64,000 nt of DNA from Liolophura sinensis (lineage: Eukaryota; Mollusca; Polyplacophora; Chitonida; Chitonidae), in the NCBI RefSeq assembly GCF_032854445.1, contig NC_088305.1, positions 10,773,717 to 10,837,716 of the forward strand. Reading direction: 5' to 3'. The notes below the pieces were generated by a model. That model searched no databases, was not told where the DNA came from, and was given only the letters and a program-made list of their open reading frames with translations. Both the position numbers and the translations under genes were made by a program. Below, piece after piece: positions 17,752 to 28,348 of the stretch (position 1 is the first letter of the stretch; every line of letters starts with the position of its first letter).

Positions 17752-18964
17752 GTGAGTAGTCCATAAACATCATATTCATTGGTTTGGGTAGAATGTCTGA
17801 CTAATCACCTGGCCCAAGGATCACAAAGAGATCTTAGACTAAAGTCAAAATTTAAAACCTCTATAAATGTGTTATTTCTTATGAAACAAGGTCAAACTAT
17901 TGCTTATCAGCATAAGTTCTAGGTAAGTTAATGTACAACAAATTTCAGCTAATATAACAGAAAGGAACATACCAAAATTAATGGTTGAAGTTTTGACTTA
18001 AGTCTAAGATTGCTTCGTGATCCCGGGGCCTTGAACTAAATTCATTCATTTAAATCTTGATACACCAAATCATCATTTCAGTAGTTTCACAAATTCATGC
18101 AGGTTTTGGTGAGACAACAATTAGGGGTTGTCACAAAATAACTCCAAACTGTTTAATAGCCTGTTACACAACTTAATTTATTAAACATAAGCTCATTTGT
18201 AAGAGTTTGTGCAGCGAACCGACAACACACATGCAGGTACAGCGAACATGTTAGACACTAAATTTCTACTTAGAACTCGATCGTTCTCAATAACGTGAGC
18301 CCATGTAACGTGAGGTAAAATTCTGTCATGTAATCCGATCAACCCACCATAATCGGTCCAACTCAGGTGTTCTTTTTTTTTTTGTTTGTTTGTATTTTTT
18401 CATTTGGTTGAACACAACATGGTTAGAAACAAGCCACTGCACTGCTTTGCCTTTAAATACAGAAATTAGAAATTAGAGCATTACATGTTTCTTCTCATAA
18501 GGACATCTATTTTCACCCACTTAGTTTGCATCAAAACATGCATACATCTTCACACCTTACCAATAGAGGCTTTGAGCTAATAATGTTGTTCTTTGTGTGA
18601 AAAGTTAGAGGAGGAAGGGTCGATCTAAAACACTCCACACTCTGAAGGCGATGTTCGTCTAGCCATCAGTGACGCAAGAAAACAGTCACCCACTCCACCA
18701 TTGTGTCACTGTTTTAAGTTTCGATCATTCGAAGTAAAAGTAGCAAATTCCACAGTCTCGCGCACAGCTGTGGCTTGACACCTACTAGTCGAAAAGATCA
18801 ACCTGAAACAAGTTAATGTCCCTCTTTATGCCCTCTTGCCTTTTCACTGGTTGATGTCATTGACTGGACTTTCATACTTAACTGTATTGTGAACTCAGTA
18901 GGCCATTACTGATTACCATAGCCTGATTATCGCGTAGCCATGTCAGTCTATCAATACAATATAA

Positions 18965-19026
<62 letters not shown>

Positions 19027-21351
19027 GTATATAAAGGTAGAACATAATGTTTCAGGTGTATGTAACATGTCTGACACAGGCTGGTGTACGTGTACATATA
19101 CATCTATGTATTACCTATATAATACAGTTAGGAAGGAACTCTTTGTTGCGTTACTAAAGAAAGAGGGAGGACTGTTAGGGGGCAAGGCAAAGCCAGATGC
19201 AATGTTAAGTTTATATGGTCCCTTTTGTTTTCAGGTCAGCAGGAGGTAAACTGGTGGATGCCACAGCTGCTCAGGAGAAAGAGTTAAAAGCAGAATTGGA
19301 AAAATTAGACAAACTTTATGGTGCCAGCGGTCAAGATATGACACAGTTTCCCAGTTTTAACTTCTCAGGTGAGGCCAGTTTGTCTGAGGCCCATCCTTAA
19401 AATGTTGTTTGTTAGTCGTAACTCGATCCTAACAAAAAGAATAGGGTTGGTCGGAGTTTCAATTTTTTTGGGGGGGTGGAGGGTTACTCGAATGAAAAAA
19501 TGAAAATGAATTTTTTGAAAAAAATTAAATTATTAGAAAAATACAACAAAGCTTTTATCAAAGCCCCAATGAAAAGTTTAGATTAGGGCCTTTTTCGAGG
19601 ATCGGTCGGATGATATTTTAATGACGACCCAGTGTTATGTTAAAGTAAAAGAAAACTGAAATATGAAGCAAGGTTCAACATACAGACAACTGAAAACTAT
19701 GCGTGAAAATACTTTCATTCATTTTTTTTTTTTTAGATTTTTTTTTTTAAGAGTGTTCAAAGGCATTCAAATATTTGAATACTATGGTGGGCTTTATGAG
19801 CCATACTGATGGTATCTAGAAACACTGACGTCACATCACCTTTTTTTCCCGATGTTCACCAGAAGGAAAGAATTTTTGAGGAAATTATTTCAGCAGTCTT
19901 ACTCATAGGTAAAAAAGAGTTGTTCCGTGTCATGTTTAGAGTGGGATAAACTTCCTATAACATGAGAATTCCTAACCTCTCGTAGTGTGATCCATGAAGT
20001 TCACATTAGAATTCAAATGTTTGAGTGCCTTTAACTCTAAAAGAAATCTAAAAAAATAAACGAAATTATATTTGTAAGTGGTCTATTTTAATGATGCCTA
20101 TTTCGATTTTTAGAGGTCTTTTCCTTTAAGAATCTGTACTGTGCTGTCACTGCATGTGGAACATAAGTGACAGTAAGTTCTTAATGTTGCTCATGTGACA
20201 CACAAGTGGGAAAGTTAATCAGTGACTTGTTTTTATTTTATAGAGAATTGAGTGCTGTCAAACCTTTTTGTTAGGGTACTATTAATAGTAGTTTTTTCAT
20301 TTGATTTGTTCATGGTCAAGGGTTTTTTTTAATGCATAGCACATTATTATTTTTACTCCATTTTTGAATTTTTTTAGTGTCGGCTTGCCTGTAAAACAAA
20401 GCAAAAAAATCGGTGTCATCTGAAATACCAATAAAAAAGTGGGTATGGGTTTGCACTGAGATTGGTTAGCCATTTTCCCAGCTTAGCTTCCACATTAACG
20501 GCTCTCAACCGTTACATACACTAACCTGAAGCTCAGTCCTGTCATCTGGGCTGTCTCCCAAGTACCAACGCTGTTCGCACCAGAAAGAGGTGTCCTGTGA
20601 TCTGAACGTAATTCTGAATTCATATCACCCCATTATGTGGGAATAATGAAAAGCATAATGCTGCAGTTAACACAAATGTAACTGACGCATCCGAGTGGAC
20701 AGCATCAGAACTTCGCAAGCCACCATTTTCAAAATCAGATGACTCAGTTGCTAGGGTGCACTCGGATGCTCTTCCCAAAATTAAAACCCTCTTTTTTCCA
20801 CAGTATAATTGATTATAGCTCATTTCTCTTCATGATTAACACACAAAATAAAGTTCAGACTTCCAAACAATTTGTTAATCGCCTTTAAGATGGTGTACAT
20901 CTCATTGGTTTCAGTCAAATCATTCCACGAGTTTATCTTTTTCCGATTGATATGAGTGCGGCCGGCTCAAATTGAAAATGGCAGTTAGCGAAGTTTATCT
21001 TGCCACCAATAAAACAGATACATTTATGTTGATTGTGACGTGATGGTCTTTATTTTTCACGAATAACTACATGATATGAAGTAAGGAAACGTGTTTTTAT
21101 TGCGTACAGCTTCGACATGTCGAGGAGTTCCAGGTTAGCGAATGGAAGAGTATAGATCTGTATTTCTGAAAGCTAAGCTAGGAAGAATGAAACCGATCTC
21201 AGATCTATATATGTGTGTGCTTTCAGACCCTGATCTAGAGCCCCTGGGTGTAAACATAGAAGTAAAGGAAGTCGCAGAATCACCGGCACAACAGCAACAA
21301 CTACAGCAAGAAGAAGAAAGGAAGGAATCTAGGCCATACTTCGACTATTAA
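17584..21351 (+). CDS. ATP5PF: ATP synthase coupling factor 6, mitochondrial
   Basis: Subunit F6 belongs to the peripheral stalk that holds the F1 head of mitochondrial ATP synthase. Coding exons 17585-17751, 19235-19368 and 21227-21351 join in phase to give 141 residues. Residues 1-~30 form an Arg-rich, hydroxylated presequence with HHVRRNI, like HLRRNIG in the human precursor. The core reads [20 protein letters not shown], then [20 protein letters not shown], then [17 protein letters not shown], following human F6 throughout. The protein is longer than the 108-residue human form because of a Gln/Glu-rich tail ending in RPYFDY. Start ATG 17585 matches the human start; an in-frame ATG at 17555 could be used if an upstream acceptor were chosen. 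No untranslated first exon could be located. Confidence 0.95.
17805..18034. mobile_element. MITE, family 1, in ATP5PF intron 1
   Basis: Left end AAGGATCACAAAGAGATCTT AGACTAAAGTCAAAATTT is inverted at the right end (TTTTGACTTAAGTCTAAGAT TGCTTCGTGATCCCGGGGCC) over about 50 bases. A second copy is at 33489-33735. Confidence 0.82.
18967..19027. repeat. (TA)n microsatellite
   Basis: About 25 TA units with a few TG changes, in ATP5PF intron 1. Confidence 0.98.
19235..19368 (+). CDS. ATP5PF: ATP5PF coding exon 2 (coiled helix)
   Basis: Acceptor TTTTCAG and donor GTGAGG. It encodes the charged helix [13 protein letters not shown] and the FPSFNFS motif. The intron to 21226 holds a repeat element (19638-20045) and is otherwise unremarkable. 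Confidence 0.93.
19638..20045. mobile_element. Inverted-repeat element, family 4, in ATP5PF intron 2
   Basis: AAAGGCATTCAAATATTTGA ATACTATGG near 19757 is inverted near 20034 (TTCAAATGTTTGAGTGCCTT). Matches 48396-48770 over about 400 bases. Confidence 0.7.
21227..21351 (+). CDS. ATP5PF: ATP5PF coding exon 3 (C-terminal tail)
   Basis: Acceptor GCTTTCAG. It completes an Asp codon to give DPDLEPL, matching human DPKFEVI, then continues into a Gln/Glu-rich extension absent from human F6 and stops at TAA. Confidence 0.88.
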
Positions 21352-21920
21352 TGAATTTATTTAACCTAGTTGCCTTCCAAATATACAGTTGTTAACATAG
21401 CCAGATTGCTGGAGAGAAACAGTGCTGAGTCAGAAAATGTGAAAAGTCCAAATTCATGAGTGCTAAACTAGCTTTGGCTAGCTGCTAGATGAACTGAGAG
21501 TCTGGAGATCTAACACCACTTACACAAAACATCATAAATCAGTATTTCTTAAGTTTTCTTAGATATGACATTGCCTTATGGCACTATAACCTACAGGCAA
21601 TGTCATTTACAAAAAATACATAAGAAATACGACTTTTTGTCACAAGGTGGCCGCAAAGAACATAATAACCTCTTTGTACCTGCCTCTCAGTTGTCTCAAG
21701 GTCTGAAGGAAGTGTAGTGTCAAACTTTGCCATGTGTTTTAATTTCTCTCCATCAAAAAGCCCCATCATCAGAATCGTTGAAGTCAGCAACATCGTTTTG
21801 ACTGAGATTGGCGAATGTGTTTTGAATTTTGTTGCAATCTATCAACACTGAAATGAATAGGCAGGTGTAAACTCGTGTAAATACAGCAGAACATTTGTAA
21901 TCCGGTTTGAAAAAGGAAAC

Positions 21921-21926
21921 ATTAAA
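21921..21926 (+). terminator. Possible poly(A) signal of ATP5PF
   Basis: ATTAAA followed by a GT-rich stretch, about 570 bases after the stop. No AATAAA occurs closer that I could find. Confidence 0.4.
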
Positions 21927-22126
21927 ACTGTATCCTGTGTGTTAAATGATTGATGACTATCTGGTTTTTATTTCGGACTTTTTTTCATTTTCACTAAAAT
22001 GGCATCCAGAACTGACTGGTTTGTCTGCGGCTTTACACATGAACGTTGGTCAGGTACCGTATGGGACATATGGTGGTCTCTCCAGGCACACCCAGTACAC
22101 CCATCCATGAATCTGGCTGTTGTTTA

Positions 22127-22315
22127 GAGAGATACAGAATTAACACTGATTGGCTGAGAGGGTAGATTGGCTTTCCTGGGTTAAACCCTGCAGTCTTGGT
22201 CACGCTTGAATAAATCTGCCATGCCGGTACCTAAAATTTAGCTTAGGCTAGGTATAGCCTATGAATGCCTCTCTCTCACACCAGCAAATCAGAAATGATT
22301 CTATATCCCTTTAAA
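22127..22315. mobile_element. MITE, family 3
   Basis: GAGAGATACAGAATTAACAC TGATTGGCTGA at the left and TTCTATATCCCTTTAAATG inverted at the right, with CTAGGTATAGCCTATG inside, as in the copies at 46909 and 53607. Confidence 0.7.
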
Positions 22316-22714
22316 TGAAAAACATATCGGCATCCCGAATGATCGTGTGAAAACTGGGGTTTGGCTGAATGTGTGGAGAAGGGCAAAGATCACGAATGGC
22401 GGAGAAGCAAGTGAGGAGTGTATTGCTTGAATGTGTAAAGAAGCAATTCCTGAAGGGTTAATTAAGCATATATGCTGACGAAGTGGATAATGTAGTCAGT
22501 GGCATGTACAGCTGGAATGGGTGAAGATATGAATTAGGGGCATAATCCATAGTGTTTGAAAGGCTGGAGAATTGAGTCCAGGCATTGTCTGATTTGCTGG
22601 AGAAGCAGTCCTATTTCTTGAATGAAGGGAAAGTCAAAAGCAACTTGCTTGGGTGGTCGACAGCCCTAGTGGGGCTGTTTGCCCAGGGAAACGTTAATTG
22701 CTGATCATTTGCTG

Positions 22715-22860
22715 AAGACCAATATGACGTGCAAGTCTGTGGATCATATGTGGGACAGTTTGTCAGTAACTCACCAAAGGTGGGTGGTTCAGACTATTCC
22801 TGGAACACCTGGTTTCCTTCACCACCATCTTGTAAATGAAAATTCTTGAGTATGGCGTTA
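22715..22860 (+). mobile_element. Family-C repeat at the start of the 129-bp satellite
   Basis: GAAGACCAATATGACGTGCA, GTCAGTAACTCACCAAAGG, then CTGGTTTCCTTCACCACCAT and TCTTGAGTATGGCGTTAGAC. Its last ~50 bases are the start of satellite unit 1, so the satellite arose from this element's 3' part. Confidence 0.75.
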
Positions 22861-25130
22861 GACGATGTTGAACAGCTAAAAGTTCCATTGTCTGAATGGG
22901 CGGAGAATGGAGTCGCAGATATATCGCCTGGATAAAACTGGTTTCCTTCACCACCATCTTGTAAATGAAAATTCTTGAGTATGGCGTTAGACGATGTTGA
23001 ACAGCTAAAAGTTCCATTGTCTGAATGGGCGGAGAATGGAGTCGCAGATATATCGCCTGGATAAAACTGGTTTCCTTCACCACCATCTTGTAAATGAAAA
23101 GTCTTGAGTATGGCGTTAGACGATGTTGAACAGCTAATAGTTCCATTGTCTGAATGGGCGGAGAATGGAGTCGCAGATATATCGCCTGGATAAAACTGGT
23201 TTCCTTCACCACCATCTTGTAAATGAAAAGTCTTGAGTATGGCGTTAGACGATGTTGAACAGCTAAAAGTTCCATTGTCTGAATGGGCGGAGAATGGAGT
23301 CGCAGAGATATCGCCTGGATAAAACTGGTTTCCTTCACCACCATCTTGTAAATGAAAAGTCTTGAGTATGGCGTTAGACGATGTTGAACAGCTAAAAGTT
23401 CCATTGTCTGAATGGGCGGAGAATGGAGTCGCAGAGATATCGCCTGGATAAAACTGGTTTCCTTCACCACCATCTTGTAAATGAAAAGTCTTGAGTATGG
23501 CGTTAGACGATGTTGAACAGCTAAAAGTTCCATTGTCTGAATGGGCGGAGAATGGAGTCGCAGATATATCGCCTGGATAAAACTGGTTTCCTTCACCACC
23601 ATCTTGTAAATGAAAAGTCTTGAGTATGGCGTTAGACGATGTTGAACAGCTAAAAGTTCCATTGTCTGAATGGGCGGAGAATGGAGTCGCAGATATATCG
23701 CCTGGATAAAACTGGTTTCCTTCACCACCATCTTGTAAATGAAAAGTCTTGAGTATGGCGTTAGACGATGTTGAACAGCTAAAAGTTCCATTGTCTGAAT
23801 GGGCGGAGAATGGAGTCGCAGATATATCGCCTGGATAGAACTGGTTTCCTTCACCACCATCTTGTAAATGAAAAGTCTTGAGTATGGCGTTAGACGATGT
23901 TGAACAGCTAAAAGTTCCATTGTCTGAATGGGCGGAGAATGGAGTCGCAGATATATCGCCTGGATAAAACTGGTTTCCTTCACCACCATCTTGTAAATGA
24001 AAAGTCTTGAGTATGGCGTTAGACGATGTTGAACAGCTAAAAGTTCCATTGTCTGAATGGGCGGAGAATGGAGTCGCAGATATATCGCCTGGATAGAACT
24101 GGTTTCCTTCACCACCATCTTGTAAATGAAAAGTCTTGAGTATGGCGTTAGACGATGTTGAACAGCTAAAAGTTCCATTGTCTGAATGGGCGGAGAATGG
24201 AGTCGCAGATATATCGCCTGGATAAAACTGGTTTCCTTCACCACCATCTTGTAAATGAAAAGTCTTGAGTATGGCGTTAGACGATGTTGAACAGCTAAAA
24301 GTTCCATTGTCTGAATGGGCGGAGAATGGAGTCGCAGATATATCGCCTGGATAGAACTGGTTTCCTTCACCACCATCTTGTAAGTGAAAAATCTTGAGTA
24401 TGGCGTTAGACGATGTTGAACAGCTAAAAGTTCCATTGTCTGAATGGGTGGAGAATGGAGTCGCAGATATATCGCCTGGATAAAACTGGTTTCCTTCACC
24501 ACCATCTTGTAAATGAAAAATCTTGAGTATGGCGTTAGACGATGTTGAACAGCTAAAAGTTCCATTGTCTGAATGGGCGGAGAATGGAGTCGCAGATATA
24601 TCGCCTGGATAAAACTGGTTTCCTTCACCACCATCTTGTAAATGAAAAGTCTTGAGTATGGCGTTAGACGATGTTGAACAGCTAAAAGTTCCATTGTCTG
24701 AATGGGCGGAGAATGGAGTCGCAGATATATCGCCTGGATAAAACTGGTTTCCTTCACCACCATCTTGTAAATGAAAAGTCTTGAGTATGGCGTTAGACGA
24801 TGTTGAACAGCTAAAAGTTCCATTGTCTGAATGGGTGGAGAATGGAGTCGCAGATATATCGCCTGGATAAAACTGGTTTCCTTCACCACCATCTTGTAAA
24901 TGAAAAGTCTTGAGTATGGCGTTAGACGATGTTGAACAGCTAAAAGTTCCATTGTCTGAATGGGTGGAGAATGGAGTCGTAGATATATCGCCTGGATAGA
25001 ACTGGTTTCCTTCACCACCATCTTGTAAATGAAAAATCTTGAGTATGGCGTTAGACGATGTTGAACAGCTAAAAGTTTTATTGTCTGAATGGGTGGAGAA
25101 TGGAGTCACAGAGATATTGCCTGGATAAAG
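22809..25130 (+). repeat. 129-bp satellite, 18 units
   Basis: Every unit is exactly 129 bases, starting CTGGTTTCCTTCACCACCAT, with no indels. A degenerate 19th unit runs from 25131 to about 25230. Units differ at a few sites (GGCGGAG/GGTGGAG, GATAAAAC/GATAGAAC). The first ~50 bases of the unit resemble a family-C SINE tail. Confidence 0.98.
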
Positions 25131-25584
25131 CTGGTTTACTTCATCACCATCTTGTCAGTGACAAGCCTTGATTATGGCGTTAAATGACACTGGACAGTCG
25201 AATAAACTAATGTTTTGTCATCTGGATAAGTAGAGAACATGGAGAATTGTGCCAAGGGCTTAAGGTGTGATGGTCTCTGTCAAAAACATATCATATTGAT
25301 ACATGTATTGTGTAAATATGTGAAGAACAAATTAAGGGCACATGCCTTTATGCTGATATCAGTCGGACTTGGCAGAGGACAATCTAATCAAGGGCATATG
25401 CTCATGGAATAGGTGAAGAACTCAGTCAGAGGCATGATGCTCAAATTGATGGACAGCCAAATCAAAGGCATATACAGCTGGAGTGGTTGAAGAACTGAGC
25501 CAGAGGCATGTTGCTTTAATCGATGGACAGCCAAGCTGAGCCCATTTGGATATAGAAACAATAAAAACTCATTTAAAGAATACA

Positions 25585-25720
25585 TGAAGTGCTTGGTTTT
25601 TATTTCTTAATAAGATGTATATGATGTGAGTATACTTGTAACATATAGAAGCACAAAAAATCTTCCCAGCCTACTTCTTAGGGAATACAAATGGCTTTAA
25701 ACAACAGTTTCCGTAAGGTA
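25585..25720 (+). repeat. Dispersed block shared with 63066-63190
   Basis: GCTTGGTTTTTATTTCTTAA TA, then an AACATATA(A/G)AAG..ACAAAAAA stretch and ATGGCT at matching distances. Confidence 0.7.
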
Positions 25721-26011
25721 CTAGCAGTCTGTCACAAAAGTAGACAGAATAACTTTGATGGACAGAGAGCTCGTATCAGGGGTGCTGAGCTGGCCCCGTG
25801 TTTCCAGTACGTTCATCGATGACGTCATTTCCGAACATTGACCGAAAATAATGTACGCATACAACAGACGGGTTAAGAAGTTTTTCCGGGCATATTGTTT
25901 CTTTATTTTGTTTAAAACCATACTCGTCATTTTATATTGCTTTTTCACGTATCCTTTAACATTGAAAGCGATCGAAATTTAATGATAGCCTACTAGATAA
26001 GCAGAGGGTGG

Positions 26012-26192
26012 TTAGCATGTAAACACGGCGCAATGGCCCAGGAGCCTCTCACCAATGTGGTCGCTGTGAGTTCAAGTCCAGCTCATGCTGGCTTCCTCTC
26101 TCGGCCGTACCTGGGAAGGTCTGCCAGCAACCCAGTAGGTCTATAAATGAAATATTCTTGAGTAGGGCCTAAAACAACAATCAAATAAAATA
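26012..26192 (+). mobile_element. Family-A SINE, internally deleted
   Basis: Head and middle are intact to GCCAGCAACCC, then jump to TATAAATGAAATATTCTTG. Confidence 0.82.
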
Positions 26193-26349
26193 AATCGAGA
26201 GGTATATATATATATGAAATACACACTGGGTACAGAATTTTGTCGCCTAAAAACAATCCTAATTTCCAAAACTGACATGTTCAATAAAACATTGTGCCTA
26301 TTTAAACATAAGAACAAATTCTGAAACGCCGTGAAAGAATCCCACTTAA

Positions 26350-26692
26350 ACCATTCGGAGGCGGTAGAGCCAGGGTCAATTATGGGTCAAGTCACACCTA
26401 AGACTTTAAAAGAGAAAGTTGTAACTTCCTCGCTTGGCCTTCAGACTGAAGAGGATAGTGTAACGCCTGGTTGACCCGTATCAATCAGTATAATAGCTCG
26501 GGCGGGGCCGCTTATTTGCCTTCGGTAAGGCGTCTCAGTGAAGCAGCACAAGATAACAGAGCGGTGGAAATCCGTCCTGTAACAAGGAGGCACATTACAA
26601 GCACACTAAGGATTCCTTCGTCGTCATATCGCTGAAAAATTGTTAAGTACGACGTAAAACCCCAAGCACTCACTCACTCACTTAAAGCATAG
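26350..26692 (+). mobile_element. Family-B SINE, diverged
   Basis: Shares GGTCAAGTCACACCTAAGAC, ACTTCCTCGCTTGGCC and the tail GTTAAGTACGACGTAAAACC, ending in CACTCACTCACTCAC. Confidence 0.7.
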
Positions 26693-26831
26693 AAGGTGAC
26701 GTAAACATTTCATTGGTTATAAAAAGACGCGGAATTGTAGGCTTTCCAACTCTCATCAGTGCTTGAAAGTCTTAGGTAACAATAAGCTGGCAACTACGCT
26801 CGTGTGGTCATTCATACAGTCTAACTTACGT

Positions 26832-26912
26832 TGAAGATCACTTGTTTCCCACCATACAGAATGGCCGGCATATCTGTACGTGACAAGTGGGAAAGTTCTT
26901 TAGTAACATGCC
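26832..26912 (+). mobile_element. Family-C repeat fragment
   Basis: GAAGATCACTTGTTTCCCAC, CGGCATATCTGTACGTGAC, TTTAGTAACATGCC. Confidence 0.55.
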
Positions 26913-27120
26913 AATTCTTCTTAATTGTTACTTTTCATTGTAACTAAGTACATACCGTTTCTATATTCGCATACAATGACTAGATAGCATGTGGAGAAAT
27001 ATTAAATGTACTGTGTTTTTTTTGTTGTTGTTTGTTTGTTTTTTGTTGTTGTTTTTTTTTTAACTTTTTTTTTCATTTTTTTTAAAACCACGCTTGGCGT
27101 TTTGTAGTACCTTGTTATGT

Positions 27121-27209
27121 ATCCTCCCGCCATAGTGCTGGCTGCCGTCGTATAAGTGAAATATTCTTGAGTACGGCGTAAAACACCAATCAAATAAACA
27201 AGTAAATAC
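27121..27209 (+). mobile_element. Family-A SINE, 3' fragment
   Basis: Only the tail from TCCTCCCGCCATAGTGCTGG to AATAAACAAG remains, after a T-rich stretch. Confidence 0.8.
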
Positions 27210-28069
27210 AATGATTGTAGACTGATATTACCCTAGTCCGACATATTAAAAGTTCTATATAAACACGGAATATTGGGCCGGTCGCATCAAGTGAACAGAA
27301 TTTCGGGTGGGCCAGAAAAAAACAATAACCCTCTCAACATATTTTAAACGCGCATAATTTTAATATTTTGCATAATTTCAGAATATTTTTTAATACTAAT
27401 ATCCATTAGTTATTAATGGATATTACAAAACCTCCATGAAAATTTCAGCATCATGGGGGAAAAGTATTAAAACGGGCGACACTTGACTAATAGATGTGAG
27501 AGTAACCACACGCTCTCATTCTGACACTGTAAATTTCAGACGAACTTTTCATTTTTCTTGCCGTTTTAACACTGTTTCCTTTATTTAAACATTTTTCTCG
27601 TTTGAAACATTTTGAATAATTCCGCATTTAAGGGTTATCGCTTTTTCTGGTACAAAATGAATGTGGATGTTGCGGTTAAGAGTACCCCGTAGAGTTACTC
27701 CCCTTGTTCGGGGCCATTTTTCTTTACTTTCTAGTCCTCAAAATCCTTCCACTCAGTATATAAAAGCTTTTATTCTTTCTGAAATTAAAAAAAAAATGAT
27801 ATAGGAAAGAGTTTTTCACATTTGACCTCGAAAAAAAAACAATTTGTTAAAATTTGTTAAAACAGATGTTCATTGTCGTTTGAGATATTTTAAATTTAAA
27901 AGAAATATTCTTGCTTTTCAATAAATGGTTCAATACGTAACTACCGGTTTCTCTGAGTGCTGCACTAAAACTATTGACATAAAGAACTATCTTGACGTTT
28001 TCGCGCGCTGCAGAAAAAAAATTTGAGTTTATCTTGGGTTCATGTAGTTTAAACAGCAGACGAATTTGT

Positions 28070-28122
28070 GTCACGTGACAAAAACATCGGCCAGCAGGCC
28101 AGGAAAGAGGGGTGCGCATGCG
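28070..28122 (+). promoter_or_regulatory. AF10 promoter motifs: palindromic E-box and NRF1-like site
   Basis: GTCACGTGAC at 28070-28079 is a perfect E-box palindrome, and TGCGCATGCG at 28113-28122 resembles the NRF1 core. They lie 118-170 bases upstream of the AF10 start codon in a region without repeats. Function is inferred from motif and position only. Confidence 0.4.
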
Positions 28123-28239
28123 TGATGAACTTAATATCCGGGATTTGGAGATTTCCTTCTGCGGAATGGAGGGCTTTCCCGCATGTTTCTGCTTATCTGT
28201 CTGGCAAACAGGCCTCTATTTATGATAATTTTCATCAAA

Positions 28240-28348
28240 ATGAAGGAGATGGTAGGAGGCTGTTGTGTTTGTTCTGATGAGCGGGGCTGGGCGGAGAATC
28301 CTCTTGTCTACTGTGATGGACATGGTTGCAATGTGGCTGTTCACCAAG
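28240..28348 (+). CDS. MLLT10: AF10 exon 1 (start and first half of PHD)
   Basis: ATG with A at -3. It encodes MKEMVGGCCVCSDERGWAEN and CDGHGCNVAVHQ, almost identical to the human protein. Donor GTTTGT splits an Ala codon. Confidence 0.95.

Larger units (their letters stand above)
21352..28239. other. Spacer between ATP5PF and AF10, dominated by a satellite
   Basis: Contains the ATP5PF 3' UTR, a MITE (22127-22315), degenerate short repeats on both sides of the 129-bp satellite (22340-22640 and 25230-25560), a block shared with 63066-63190, SINEs at 26012-26192, 26350-26692 and 27121-27209, and the presumed AF10 promoter from about 28000. No gene recognised. Confidence 0.65.

Noticed and set aside
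22763..25109. Two overlapping minus-strand open frames of about 750-770 residues
   Set aside because: Both are read-throughs of the 129-bp satellite. Because 129 is 43 codons and units have no indels, any frame without a stop in one unit stays open throughout.
22809..25130. CRISPR-like regular repeat
   Set aside because: Units are contiguous with no unique spacers and the genome is eukaryotic.
28183..28239. Upstream ATGs as the AF10 start
   Set aside because: They are in frame but have weaker context and add a hydrophobic leader not seen in relatives, which begin near MKEM.
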